Below, in pieces: positions 1 through 9,720 of a DNA stretch of 64,000 nucleotides (within the stretch, counting starts at the first letter, position 1; every line of letters starts with the position of its first letter). A model generated the notes under the pieces. It searched no databases and was not told the origin of the DNA. It saw only the letters and a program-made list of their open reading frames with translations. The stretch lies in NCBI GenBank assembly GCA_964036045.1, contig OZ038383.1, positions 39,124,294 to 39,188,293 of the forward strand, given 5' to 3'. Origin of the DNA: Eutreptiella sp. 'Long Island Sound 2002' (lineage: Eukaryota > Euglenozoa > Euglenophyceae > Eutreptiales > Eutreptiaceae). A program made the translations under genes and the position numbers.

Positions 1-677
1 AAATGTAGCCAATCTGGGCAGAATGTCTGAAAATCTGAGCAGATGGGGCTAGCCGCACTTACACCAGGCCAAGCCCCCCTTAAAACCCTTTTGTTAATCC
101 TAAGACTAACTTAAGTATTTTTATCTCTCTTTTGAAGTCCAAAGTACACTTTCTCAAAGTAACTAGGGTTGTGACCCTAGCCCCCCCATGAAGTTCACCC
201 CTACCACTCAACTGAGCGGAGGTACCTTCCTTCATGGAGGATATAGCGAAATAAAATAGGCAATTCATGCTTTAGGCCCCGGAGGTTAAGCCTCGTGGTC
301 TCCCACCCCAAGACCCCTATACTCAATTGTTTCTACCACTTTTTGTGGTCCTACTTTGTAAGTGTTTCTGAATTCAGTTGCTTGGCCAAGTCATTTTCTG
401 TGTTGGCCTGACATCTATGCCCCACATTCCTGACCAGCACGATTTCACCCAAAAGAGTGCACATGAAGTGCCTAATGCTATCTTGGAGGCAAGAGTCAGA
501 CCAATTTTCATATAAAATGTTTTGTATTATCCATTTGTGATTGAATCTTTGTGTATAAACCTGCATTGTCTATCTGCAGCCCTTCTGTGTTACACTGGAT
601 TCCAAAACCAATCATTGATTTGATCCACATCCTGTTCTTGCTCTACTTGCTGCTTTGGTTTGGGTTTACAACTTCAA
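1..677. other. Unassigned sequence left of element A
   Basis: No convincing coding region, LTR or repeat is seen. The reading frames present are short and have no recognisable motif. A gag-like phrase of element A begins near 678 after a CTGCAG, so the boundary may be another insertion or a deletion edge. I found no direct repeat to prove it. The 5' LTR and most of the gag gene of element A are not in this segment. Confidence 0.5.
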
Positions 678-1005
678 AACCTGCAGGATTTCATCAAAAT
701 CAACGACATCTTTCTGGTAGCAGAAGGATAACGAGAACCAGGACAAGTCCGGAGGCAACCCCAACCCTAATCCAGGGGGGAACTCTGAGCCCTCTGGAGG
801 GCAGTCTGGTTCCAGGCCGACCACACGCTCGCAGACTCAGGCCCAACAAGAGCAAGGGGCCTAGCGAGGACATGAAGGTGATGACAATGGCCAAGCTAAG
901 AAGAGAACCCGCTTCATGCGGATGGCCCGCTAATTGCGGAACAAGGGGTTCCAGGTGACATGTCCCGCGGAATTCTGACGGGGAGGCTCCGGTGGGGCCC
1001 TGGAC
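678..1005 (+). pseudogene. gag: Element A gag C-terminal remnant
   Basis: A short gag-like stretch (frame of 678, 'DFIKINDIF') is followed by a Gly/Asn/Pro/Ser-rich linker and a basic 'KKRTRFMRMAR' patch in another frame. The second frame runs into the protease. There is at least one frameshift near 727 and stops near 861, 930 and 975. No zinc knuckle is visible. The call rests mainly on position directly upstream of a retropepsin, so function is inferred. Confidence 0.5.
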
Positions 1006-1464
1006 TTGGTGTTCTGGGTATGTATCCGACTTGGGGGACGTGAATACCTGGGGGTACTGGATACCGGAGCCACTATATCTATAGTGGCTAAGAAAATTTT
1101 ACCTCTTGGGAGCTTGACGAACACCATGACTACCGCGGCTATCCGAGTGGGGGATGGACATGTGGTGCACAGTTGCGGGGACTGTGAAGTCGAGGTGCCT
1201 ATGGGCTCCCAAACTATAGCCCATCGTTTCTATGTGATGGACACCGAGGCCTTGGACTTTGTACTGGGTACCGACTTCCTCGTACAGCACACCCAGATAC
1301 AATCCCTAACGCTGCAAGCCCTCTACCTCCTCCACGTGGACCATCGTGATGGCAGGGAGTCCGTGCCACTGGAGCAGTCTGAATACACCTCAAGCTACCT
1401 GAGGTTATCAAAGGAGGAGCCTTCAAACATGATGGCGGCCCCCAAACTGAGGACTAGCAACTAA
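1006..1464 (+). pseudogene. Element A retropepsin-like protease
   Basis: The 152-residue open stretch has the aspartic protease signature 'VLDTGATISIV' near residue 19 and a later hydrophobic 'FVLGTDFL' segment, which corresponds to the second conserved block of retroviral-type proteases (ILG.DFL). Such enzymes act as dimers to cut Gag-Pol. The frame ends in TAA at 1462, and the downstream domain continues in a different frame, so a frameshift near 1460 is likely. No initiation codon is expected because this is an internal polyprotein segment; the 1006 boundary is arbitrary. Confidence 0.75.
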
Positions 1465-1472
1465 TGGGGTAA

Positions 1473-1958
1473 GTCCTGGACCAATGTCTGAAGGAGTTGG
1501 GTTACTCCAGAGAAGACCTGAGCGTGGAGTTGATCGCCAGTGACAAGCAACATGTCTTGGACCTCTACTGCAGCAAGGGGAAAAACTGCTGCTACAAATT
1601 TTACTGGCCCTCTTTCGAGAGGGCCTACGGGAACCCCAGGTTCAGTGAACTAGGGAAGGTCTTGACCAAGGTGACCCTGGAACGTTCCCGTATGGTCCTG
1701 TGTTCCCCCGATTGGGGAGCCCATGGGGGCAATGAGTACTGGCAAACCCTCCTGGACAGGCTGACTATCACCTCTGTCCAGTTACCTGATGAGGCTATCT
1801 ACGTGCCTCTGGGCCGCAATACACCCATCAGGAAACCTGGATGGGGAAGTATGCTCAGCGTGGTGGACGGTAGTCTGAACCTCTTTCCCTTGGAAGTACC
1901 TGGAGTCAACCCTGGTCCATACTATCCAACGAGAGAGCGACGGACTCGACCTGGATGA
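1473..1958 (+). pseudogene. Element A domain between protease and RT, function unknown
   Basis: About 160 residues are open in a frame different from the protease and from the RT. A 'LCSPDWGAHGGNEYWQTLLD' stretch is followed by 'LTITSVQLPDEAIYVPLG'. The pattern 'SPDW...W..LLDRLT' resembles a segment found between protease and RT in some Ty3-like polyproteins of algae and other protists, from general knowledge that I cannot verify here. No catalytic motif is recognised. It is flanked by protease (ends 1464) and the acidic RT N-terminal region (from 2023). Confidence 0.5.
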
Positions 1959-2022
1959 CCTGAAGGATCGACTATGACCTCAAGATGCTATTGAGACTAT
2001 TCCAGGGGGAGACGAGTACGTT

Positions 2023-4173
2023 GTGACTAACAACAATGCCCCAAACTCTCCCTTCCATGTACCTATTCCTGATGGAGTCTCAGAGTGTGGACTATCCCAG
2101 CTCCCCAGCTCTATTCACTCTGATGACAAAACTGAGCATGAGGCCTTCTTCGTGCAGACCTGTGTGGAGGAAGTCGAGAACGCGGAGTACGTCGCCCCAC
2201 TGAAACCCCTACTCTCCATGAGGGGAGAAGAGCTGTTGGACGAGGAGTTGGACCCCCGATCCAGGCTGAGGGAGTACGTGGACTCCAAAAGGAGATTGGT
2301 GGCGAAAAAGCTATACTACGCTAACCCCACCCGCAGCTCATGGCCACTGAAGCAAGGGTGTAAGGGACACCTCTCCCAACTGAAGGAGGACCTCGAACAA
2401 AAGATCACCACCTGGCAAAGGGAGGTGGATCTCAAGCTCATGAAGAGCGTGTGGGGTGCCCATGTCAGGACCCCAGAGGAGGATGAACTCTCAGAGGAAT
2501 GTGTATGTGAACCCCCTCGAGCGTGCCTATGTTGCCATCGTCCGCCGGAGATTGTTGAAAGAGACCTTCTATATGCCTACCAAAGGTTGAAGGATACTAC
2601 CAAGGACGAAGAGCCAGTGGAGGATCACCTCCCGGCGCCTATTACCCAGGGGGCAAGCAACTTAGACTCTGACGAGGACATGGAGGACAAGATCAAACTA
2701 TTGGACCCACGGGTACAGAAGCTTATGAGGACCTATCTGGAGGTGTTCAGGGAACTACCACCCCCAGCTTCATGTGACAAGCTGGTACAGATGGACCTCA
2801 AGCTGAAACCCGAGTTCGCGGGCCATAAGATTGAGAGGAGAGCCTACCCGGCTCCTAAAGAGCAGGCTGATGAGATTGAGCGACAGATACAAGAGTGTAT
2901 TGATGCTGGCCTAGTCTTCGAGTACAGGGACGGGGACTACCCCCAACACTGCAGCCCCTGTTTCCTGTTGGCGAAACTTGGGTCTACAGCCAAACGGCTG
3001 GTGGTGGACTATGGAGAGCTGAACAAGAAGACGTTGAACCACTCAGGGTCCATTCGTAACATGGAGTCTACCCTTGAGAAGATAGTCTCCTGCCGCTACA
3101 AGACCAAGATGGACAAAAGAAGCGGATTCTGGCAGGTGGACCTGACGCCCAACGCCCAGGAGCTACACGCCTTCATCACCCCTCAGGGGAGGGTCTTTAA
3201 GTGGAAGGTCATGCCCTTTGGCGTGGCAAACTCAGCCGCCCTATTTCAAGAGCTGATGAACAAGATCCTGTACATCCTAGGGCAAAGACCCAAGGTGCAA
3301 GAACTCATATCCCGTGGGGCCAAGATGGAGGCACACATCGACGATGTATGCCTAGGGACCAATACCCAGGAGGATCACCTAATCCTCTTCGGTGAATTGT
3401 TTGCAGAGGGCCAGGCGAACCACACACGAGTCAAGCTGGAGAAGTGTGAGTTCATGCAGGAGACCATGCAGTACCTGGGGTTTGATATTGGCTATGGGTG
3501 GTGGACCCCAGCAGCCTCGAAGGCAAAACCCCTGATGGATGCTAAGGTACGGCATGAAGACCCCAAGAAAGGACTCCATGATGTACCTAGTTTGATTGGG
3601 GCCTGCAACTTCTACCGCCGCCATATCAAGAACTTCACCTACACCAGCGCCATCCTAACGGACTTGATCAAGAAGAGTACCGCCTGGCACTGGGACCCAC
3701 AAGAGCAACAAGCGTTTGACGAGCTCAAGAACAAGGTGGCCAACGCTAAGTGCTTGGGCGTGCCTAGAGCACAGTGGGAGATGATCCTGGTGACTGACGC
3801 CAGCAACGCGGGCGCTGGTGGAGCGTTGTTCCAATGGCAAGCACTAGAGAAGGAGGAGTTCGACTCGGCCATTACCCAATGGGGGACAGATGGACTCAAC
3901 CGAGACGGTACCCTCAAGCACAGCTACCCTGACGACAAGTGGGTGCTAGTACCACTAAACTACTCCACCTATGAGCAGGGATTGCTCGCGGGTATGCTGG
4001 TGCTATCTTCTCAGGCACTCCTGTTCGGGAGTAACCCTGTGGTACGGTTGTGCGACCAAGAGCCGGTCCGCACTTTCCAGAGGGGTCCGCCACCTGAGAA
4101 GCACAAGCTACGGCGCTGGCGGACCTACCTCAGCCAACTACGGCTGACAGTGCACCATATCGAGGGAGTCAAG
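2023..4173 (+). pseudogene. pol: Element A reverse transcriptase and first part of RNase H
   Basis: A 717-codon open stretch. After about 230 acidic or charged residues comes RT: the fingers (near residue 300, 'CSPCFLLAKLG', 'RLVVDYGELNKKT'), 'FWQVDLTPNAQE', 'MPFGVANSAALFQ' and the catalytic 'HIDDVCLGT' near residue 440, where the usual Y/F-x-D-D has His-Ile-Asp-Asp. RNase H starts at 'LVTDASNAGAGGALF' near residue 590 and includes an insertion of about 35 residues. The reading ends at 'HHIEGVK', where insertion 1 begins; RNase H resumes at 15355 in the same frame. RT would copy the element RNA, and RNase H would degrade the RNA strand. Confidence 0.9.
4162..4173 (+). repeat. Target-site duplication, left copy (insertion 1)
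   Basis: GAGGGAGTCAAG here is identical to 15343-15354, the bases next to the right end of insertion 1. Both copies are in the same codon phase (Glu-Gly-Val-Lys), so deleting 4174-15354 rejoins the RNase H frame. Confidence 0.9.
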
Positions 4174-4191
4174 GTAGGTAGGTAGGTAGGT
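4173..4191. repeat. (GGTA)n microsatellite at the left end of insertion 1
   Basis: GGTA repeated about 4.7 times directly abuts the target duplication. Read on the minus strand it is a (CTAC)n tail, matching the tail at 20206-20224 of insertion 2. Confidence 0.95.
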
Positions 4192-4660
4192 GCACTCGGT
4201 CGTGGAGAGGCGCCCCATGGTTCGCCCCTGTGACGAACAGGAAGAGGTTCCGCGCGTGAAGAGGGGACGCGGCTTACATCCTGCTAGACCTGACTGGTGG
4301 CCCCCAACAAAGCGGCCCCGGGCAACACCGGGAGGGCTGATCGCCGCCAGCGTGACTGCTTGTCATGCCGGGAGGGTGGGCCCCCGTGCTTGCGCACGTC
4401 CCCTCCTTTGGGCGGACCCCTAGGGGTTCACCGGACTTCCTGGCGTATCCCGTTCCAGAGGCACGCATGCATGTTCTTGGTACTGGGGTTCCAAGGTACT
4501 TGGGTGTCGCACGCTCCGCCTCGAGTCCCAAAGCAGCGCAGGCCTTAGGATGCAGCCTTACCCCCGGTCTCCGGATCTCGTTTGGCCGGGTCACCTGCAT
4601 GGCACGGGCTGCCTCAGTGCCCGGGCTATGGACACTGGGTTTCCTACTGTTGCGTGGCGC
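4192..4660. other. Insertion 1: GC-rich segment between tail and array 1
   Basis: Single-copy within the window as far as I can see. It contains several short GC-rich inverted repeats and no protein motif in any frame. If insertion 1 is a minus-strand retroposon, this is its 3' untranslated end. Confidence 0.5.
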
Positions 4661-7600
4661 TTGTGTTTGGGTCTGGGTTGTGGTTGGGTTCGGGTTTGGG
4701 CTGCACCCCGCGACTCCTGGCAGGGGTGTTGGGGTGTGTGTGCGCTTGTGTGTGCGCTTCGCTTGTACCCTGCCACTCCTGGTTGAGGTGTGCGGTGCGG
4801 GTGTGTGTGGTTTGGTTCGGGTTCCGGCTGCGCCCCGCCACTCCTGGCTGGGGTGTCGGGGTTTGTGTCTGCTTGTGTGCGTGCTCTGCTTGCACCCCGC
4901 CACTCCTGGCTGGGCTGTGCGGCGTGGGTGTGTGTGCTTCGGCTCGGGTTTCGGCTGCGCCCTGCCGGTCCTGGCTGGGGTGTTGGGGTTTGTGTGTGCT
5001 TTTGTGCGTGCTCTGCTTGTACCCGTCCCCTCCTGGCTGGGGCGTTTGGCGTGGGTGTGTGTGCTTGGGCTCGGGTTTCGGCTGCACCCCGCCACTCCTG
5101 GCTGGGGTGTTGGGGTGTGTGCGTGCTGGTGTGGGCGCTCTGCTTGCACCCCGCCACTCCTGGCTGAGGTGCGCGCCGTGGGTGTGTGTGTTTGGGCTCG
5201 GGTTTCGGCTGCGCCCCGCCACTCCTGGCTGGGGTGTTGGGCTGTGTGTGTGCTGGTGTGGGCGCTCCGCTTGCGACCCGCCACTCCTGGCTGGGATGCG
5301 CGCCGTGGGTGTGTGTGTTTGGGCTCGCGTTTCGGCTGCACCACGCCACTCCTGGCTGGGTTGTTGGGGTGTGTGTGTGCTGGTGTGGGCGCTCCGCTTG
5401 CACCCCGCCACTCCTGGCTGGGCTGCGCGATGTGGGGGTGTGTGTTTGGGCTCAGGTCTCGGCTGCGCCCCGCCATTCCTGGCTGGGGTGTTGGGGTGTG
5501 TGTGTGCTTGTGTGCGTGCCCCCCCTGTACCCCGCCACTCCTGCCTGGGTTGTGCGGTGTTGGTTTGTGCATTTGGGCTCGGGTTTCGGCTGCGCCCCGC
5601 CACCCCTGGCTTGGGTGTTAAGGTGTGTGTGTGCTGGTGTGCGTGCTCTTTCTGTACCCCGCGTCTCCTGGCTGGGGTGTGCGGCTTGGGTGCGTGTGCT
5701 TGGGCTCGGGTTTCGGCTGCGCCCCGCGACTCCTCGCCGGGCTGTTGGGCTGTGTGTCTTCTCGTTTGCGCGCTCCACTTGCACCCTGCCACTCCTGGCT
5801 GGGGTGCGCGGTGTGGGTGTGTGTGTTGGGCTTGGGCTTCGGCTGCGCCCCGCCACTTTTGGCTGGGGTGTTGAGCTGTGTGTGTGCTCGTGTGCGCGAT
5901 CCACTTGCACCCCGCCACTCCTGGCTGGGTTGTCGGGGTGTGCATGTTTGTGTGCCTGCTCCCCCTGTACCCCGCAACTCTTCGCGGGGGTGCGCGGCGT
6001 GGGTGTGTGTGCTTGGGCTCGGGTTTCAGCTGTGCCCCGCCACTCCCGGCCGGGGTGTTCGGGTGTGCATGTTTGTGTGCGTGCCCCCCTTGTACCCCGC
6101 CACTCGTGACGCGGGTGTGCGGTGGGGGTGTGTGTGTTTGGGCTGGTCTTTCGTCTGCACCCCGCCACTCCTGGATCGGCTGTTGGGCTGCGTGTTTGCT
6201 GGTGTGGGCGCTCCGCTTGCACCCCGCCACTCCTGGCTGGGGTGCACGCCCTCGGTGTGTGCGTTCGGGCTCGGGTTTCGGCTGCGCCCCGCCACTCTTG
6301 GCTGGGGTGTTGGGCTGTGTGTGTGCTGGTGTGGGCGCTTCGCTTGCACCTTGCCACTCCTAGCTGGGATGCGCGCCGTGGTTGTGTGTGTTTGGGCTCG
6401 GGTTTCGGCTGCGCCCCGCAACTCCTGGCTGGGGTGTTGGGCTTTGTGTGTGCTTGTTTGGGCGCTCCGCTCGCACCCCGCCACTCCTGGCTGGGCTGCG
6501 CGCCGTGGGTGTGTGTGTTTGGGCTCAGGTTTCGGCTGCGCCCCGCCACTCCTGGCGTATGCTGCTGTGGGCGCTCCGCTTGCACCCCGCCACTCCTGGC
6601 TTGGGTGCGCGCCGTGGGTGTGTGTGTTTGGGCGCGGGTTTCGGCTGCACCCCGCCAATCCTGGCGTGTGCTGGTGTGGGCGCCCCGCCTGCACCCCGCC
6701 ACTCCTGGCTTGGGTGCGCGACCGTGGGTGTGTGTGTTTGTGCTCGGGTTTCTGCTGCACCCCGCCACTCCTGGCGTGTGCTGGTGTGGGCGCTCTGCTT
6801 GCACCCCGCCTCTCCTGGCTTGGGTGCGCGCCGTGGGTGTGTGTGTTTGGGCTCGGGTTTCGGCTGCATCCCGCCACTCCTGGCGTGTGCTCAGTTGCGC
6901 TCCGCTTGCACCCCGCCACATCTGGCTTGGGTGCGCGCCTCGGGTGTGTGCGTTTAGGCTCGAGTTTCGGCTGCACACTCCCACTCCTGGCGTGTGCTGG
7001 TGTGGGCGCTCTGCTTGCATCCCTCCACTCCTGGCTTGGGTGCGCCCCGTGGGTGTGTGTTTTTGAGCTCGGGTTTCGTCTGCACCCCGCCACTCCTGGC
7101 GTGTGCTGGTGTGGGCGCTCCGCTTGCACCCCGCCTCTCCTGGCTTGGGTGCGCGCCGTGGGTGTGTGTGTTTGGGCTCGGGTTTCGGCTGCACCCCGCC
7201 ACTCCTGGCTGGGGTGTTGGGCTGTGTGGGTGCTGGTGTGGGCGCTTTGCTTGCACCCCGCCACTCCTGGCTTGGGTGCGCGCCGTGGGTGTGTATGTTT
7301 GGGCTCGGGTTTCGGCTGCACCCCGCCACTCCTGGCGTGTGTTGGTGTGGGCGCTCCGCTTGCACCCCGCCTCTCTTGGCTTGGGTGCGCGCCGTGAGTG
7401 TGTGTGTTTGGGCTCGGGTTTCGGCTGCACCCCGCCACTCCTGGCTGGGCTGTTGGGCTGTGTGGGTGCTGGTGTGGGCGCTTTGCTTGCACCCCGCCAC
7501 TCCTGGCTTGGGTGCGCGCCGTGGGTGTGTGTGTTTGGGCTCGGGTTTCGGCTGCACCCCGCCACTCCCGGCGTGTGCTGGTGTGGACGCTCCGCTTGCA

Positions 7601-8215
7601 TCCCGCCACTCCTGGCTGGGATGCGCGCCGTGGGTGTGTGTGTTTGGCCTCGGGGGAAGGCTGCACCCCGCCACTCCTGGCGTGTGCTGGTGTGGGCACT
7701 CCGCTTGCACCCCGCCACTCCTGGCTTGGGTGCGCGCCGTGGGTGTGTGTGTTTGGGCCCGGGTTTCGGCTGCACCCCGCCACTCCTGGCGTGTGCTCGT
7801 GTGGGCGCTCCGCTTGCACCCCGCCAAACCTGGCTTAGGTACGCGGCGTGGGTGTGTGTGCTTGGGCTCGGGTTTCGGGTGCACCCCGCCACTCCTGGCG
7901 TGTGCTGGTGTCGGCGCTCCGCTTGCACCCCGCGGCTCCTGGCTTGGGTGCGCGCCATGGGTGTGTGTGTTTGGGCTCGGGTTTCGGCTGCGCCCCGCCA
8001 CTCCTGGCGTGTGCTGGTGTGGGCGCTCTGCTTGCACCCCGCCACTCCTGGCTTTGGTGCGCGGCGTGGGTGTGTGTGTTTGGGCTCGGGTTTCGGCTGC
8101 GCCCCGCCACTCCTGGCGTGTGCTGGTGTGGGCGCTCTGCTTGCACCCCGCCACTCCTGGCTTTGGTGCGCGGCGTGGGTGTGTGTGTTTGGGCTCGGGT
8201 TTTCGGTGCACCCCG
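4660..8215. repeat. Array 1: tandem repeat with 127-bp and 109-bp dimer units
   Basis: Every half-unit contains GCCACTCCTGG. Spacings alternate 62 and 65 bp (for example 5091, 5153, 5218, 5280, 5345), giving a 127-bp dimer. From about 6545 the first half-unit usually loses 18 bp (6545 to 6589 is 44 bp, then 65), giving 109 bp, with 127-bp units reappearing near 7200 and 7440. One strand has runs of alternating GT. Neither strand has many stop codons and both unit lengths leave a remainder of 1 modulo 3, so long open frames occur in several frames on both strands. I do not regard these as genes. Confidence 0.9.
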
Positions 8216-8540
8216 CCCCACACCGCACAACCGGCAAAAAAAAAGAGAGAAAAAAAAACGGAAAAAGGAAAAACAAGAAACAAACGAAAATAGAGACAAA
8301 AAAAAAGAGGGGGGGGGGGGCGCAGAGGCCCCAGGCAACCGGAAAGCAGGAAACGCCAGAGACAACAGGGGGGGGGGGCTAAAAAAAGGGGGGGGGCGAC
8401 AAGACGCCAAGGCTGAGGGCACCCGGGGCCGGAAAACACGCAAAGCAGGACACAACGAGGGCGCAACGAAGGGGGGGGAAGGGGAAAGAGAAAAAAAAAA
8501 AAACCAGACAACAACCACAAACAGGGCAACCCCAGCCCGG
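8216..8540. other. Insertion 1: purine-rich tract with A and G homopolymers
   Basis: Directly after array 1 the plus strand becomes almost only A and G, with runs of up to 13 A and many runs of 9-12 G. The complementary strand is pyrimidine-rich. No gene motif is present. G-runs could form quadruplexes or triplex DNA, which is inference. Confidence 0.8.
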
Positions 8541-9260
8541 AGGGGGCCCAACAAGCAAAGAGCAAACCGAGAACAGCCAGAGGAAAGGTGAGGCGCACCA
8601 GAACGCGCCCAGGAGGCCGGCCCGCCCGACCCGGGCACGCACACGCACACACGCTCGGGACCTGGGCGTGGCGTCCTCCGATCCGAAGGGGGCGATGTCG
8701 GCGTCCACACGGAACAGCCCCGGTGCACCGGCCGAGTCCCCCGTCGCAAGACGGACGGTACGGGAAACCGGAAGCGTCAGTGACCGGGTCCACACACGCC
8801 AAACCACCGCAGCGCATGCAGCCCAAGACCGAAGCCGGAGGGACCCGCCAGGGACAACCCCATCGCAGGGCCCTGAACGGGTACGACGCGGAGCGCGCCC
8901 AGCGCCCTTGCCTCGGCAGGGGCGAGCGGCAGGCACAATGAGCCCTGTTCTCAGCCGGCCTCCACGTGCCCCGCGCAGCCACCCAGTAAAGCCGGGGGCG
9001 ACAGCCCCCGGGCTGGGGGAAGACACCACGGCGACGGGAAAGCCGACCGGAGCACCGAGAGCGACCGGACCGGACGAGGAGCAGCGCACCAACGCGGGGC
9101 CACGAGGCACGCCAGAGAGGCACGCCGCCGGCCACAACCACGGCACGAGGACAGGTGCCAAGCAACAACGGGCACCTGGTGCCGCGAACCCGGGAAGCGC
9201 GCACAACACACGACGAACCGCGGCACGGGACAAGGTGCCAAGGACAGCCGGGGCCCAGCG
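8541..9260. other. Insertion 1: GC-rich spacer
   Basis: High-GC sequence without stop-rich frames, without recognisable motifs and without clear tandem structure. It separates the purine tract from array 2. Open frames here are explained by composition. Confidence 0.5.
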
Positions 9261-9261
9261 C

Positions 9262-9720
9262 CTGCACACCGCACCCACAGCCAGTGGGAAGCGGGCCCCG
9301 GCCGCACGTCCGGAAGGACGGGTGGTCGGGGGTGGGAGAGCACCCGTCCCCGGATGCCCTGTACCCAGGCATTTGGCGCCCCCCCCGGGCACCCTCATGC
9401 CGCCCCGACAGCACGCAAGAGCGCGCGCTGTGGGGTTGGTGACGGGTCCCCACGCCCGCACCCCCCGCACCCACGGCCAGTGGGTAGTGGGCCCCGGCCG
9501 CACGCCCGTACGGACCAAGGGTGGGGGGTGGGAGAGCGCCCGTCCCCAGACGCCCCACACCCAGGCAAGAGGCACCCCCCCCAGGCACCCTCATGCCGCC
9601 CCCACAGCACGCAAGAGCGCGCGCTGTGGGCTTGGTGACGGGTCCCCATGCCTGCATCCCCCGCACCCACAGCCAGTGGGTAGTGGGGCACACACCAACA
9701 CCCGCGCCCACAGCACGTGG
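9262..9720. repeat. Array 2: about 196-bp tandem repeat, 2.3 copies
   Basis: GCACCCACRG recurs at 9271, 9468 and 9663 (197 and 195 bp apart), and GCGCGCGCTG at 9421 and 9617. The block around 'GGTCCCCAYGCC' is clearly related to the corresponding block of array 3, so arrays 2 and 3 appear to be diverged members of one satellite family. Confidence 0.8.

Noticed and set aside
551-958. 135-codon open frame at the left edge
   Set aside because: It runs through the gag-protease linker in the wrong phase; the third frame has the recognisable linker and protease sequence.
4644-9711. Very long open frames (up to 1419 codons) in arrays 1-3 on both strands
   Set aside because: They follow the tandem repeats, exist in several frames at once, have Pro/Arg/Gly/His or Cys/Trp/Val compositions dictated by repeat words, and show no domain. 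Stop-poor GC-rich repeat sequence explains them.
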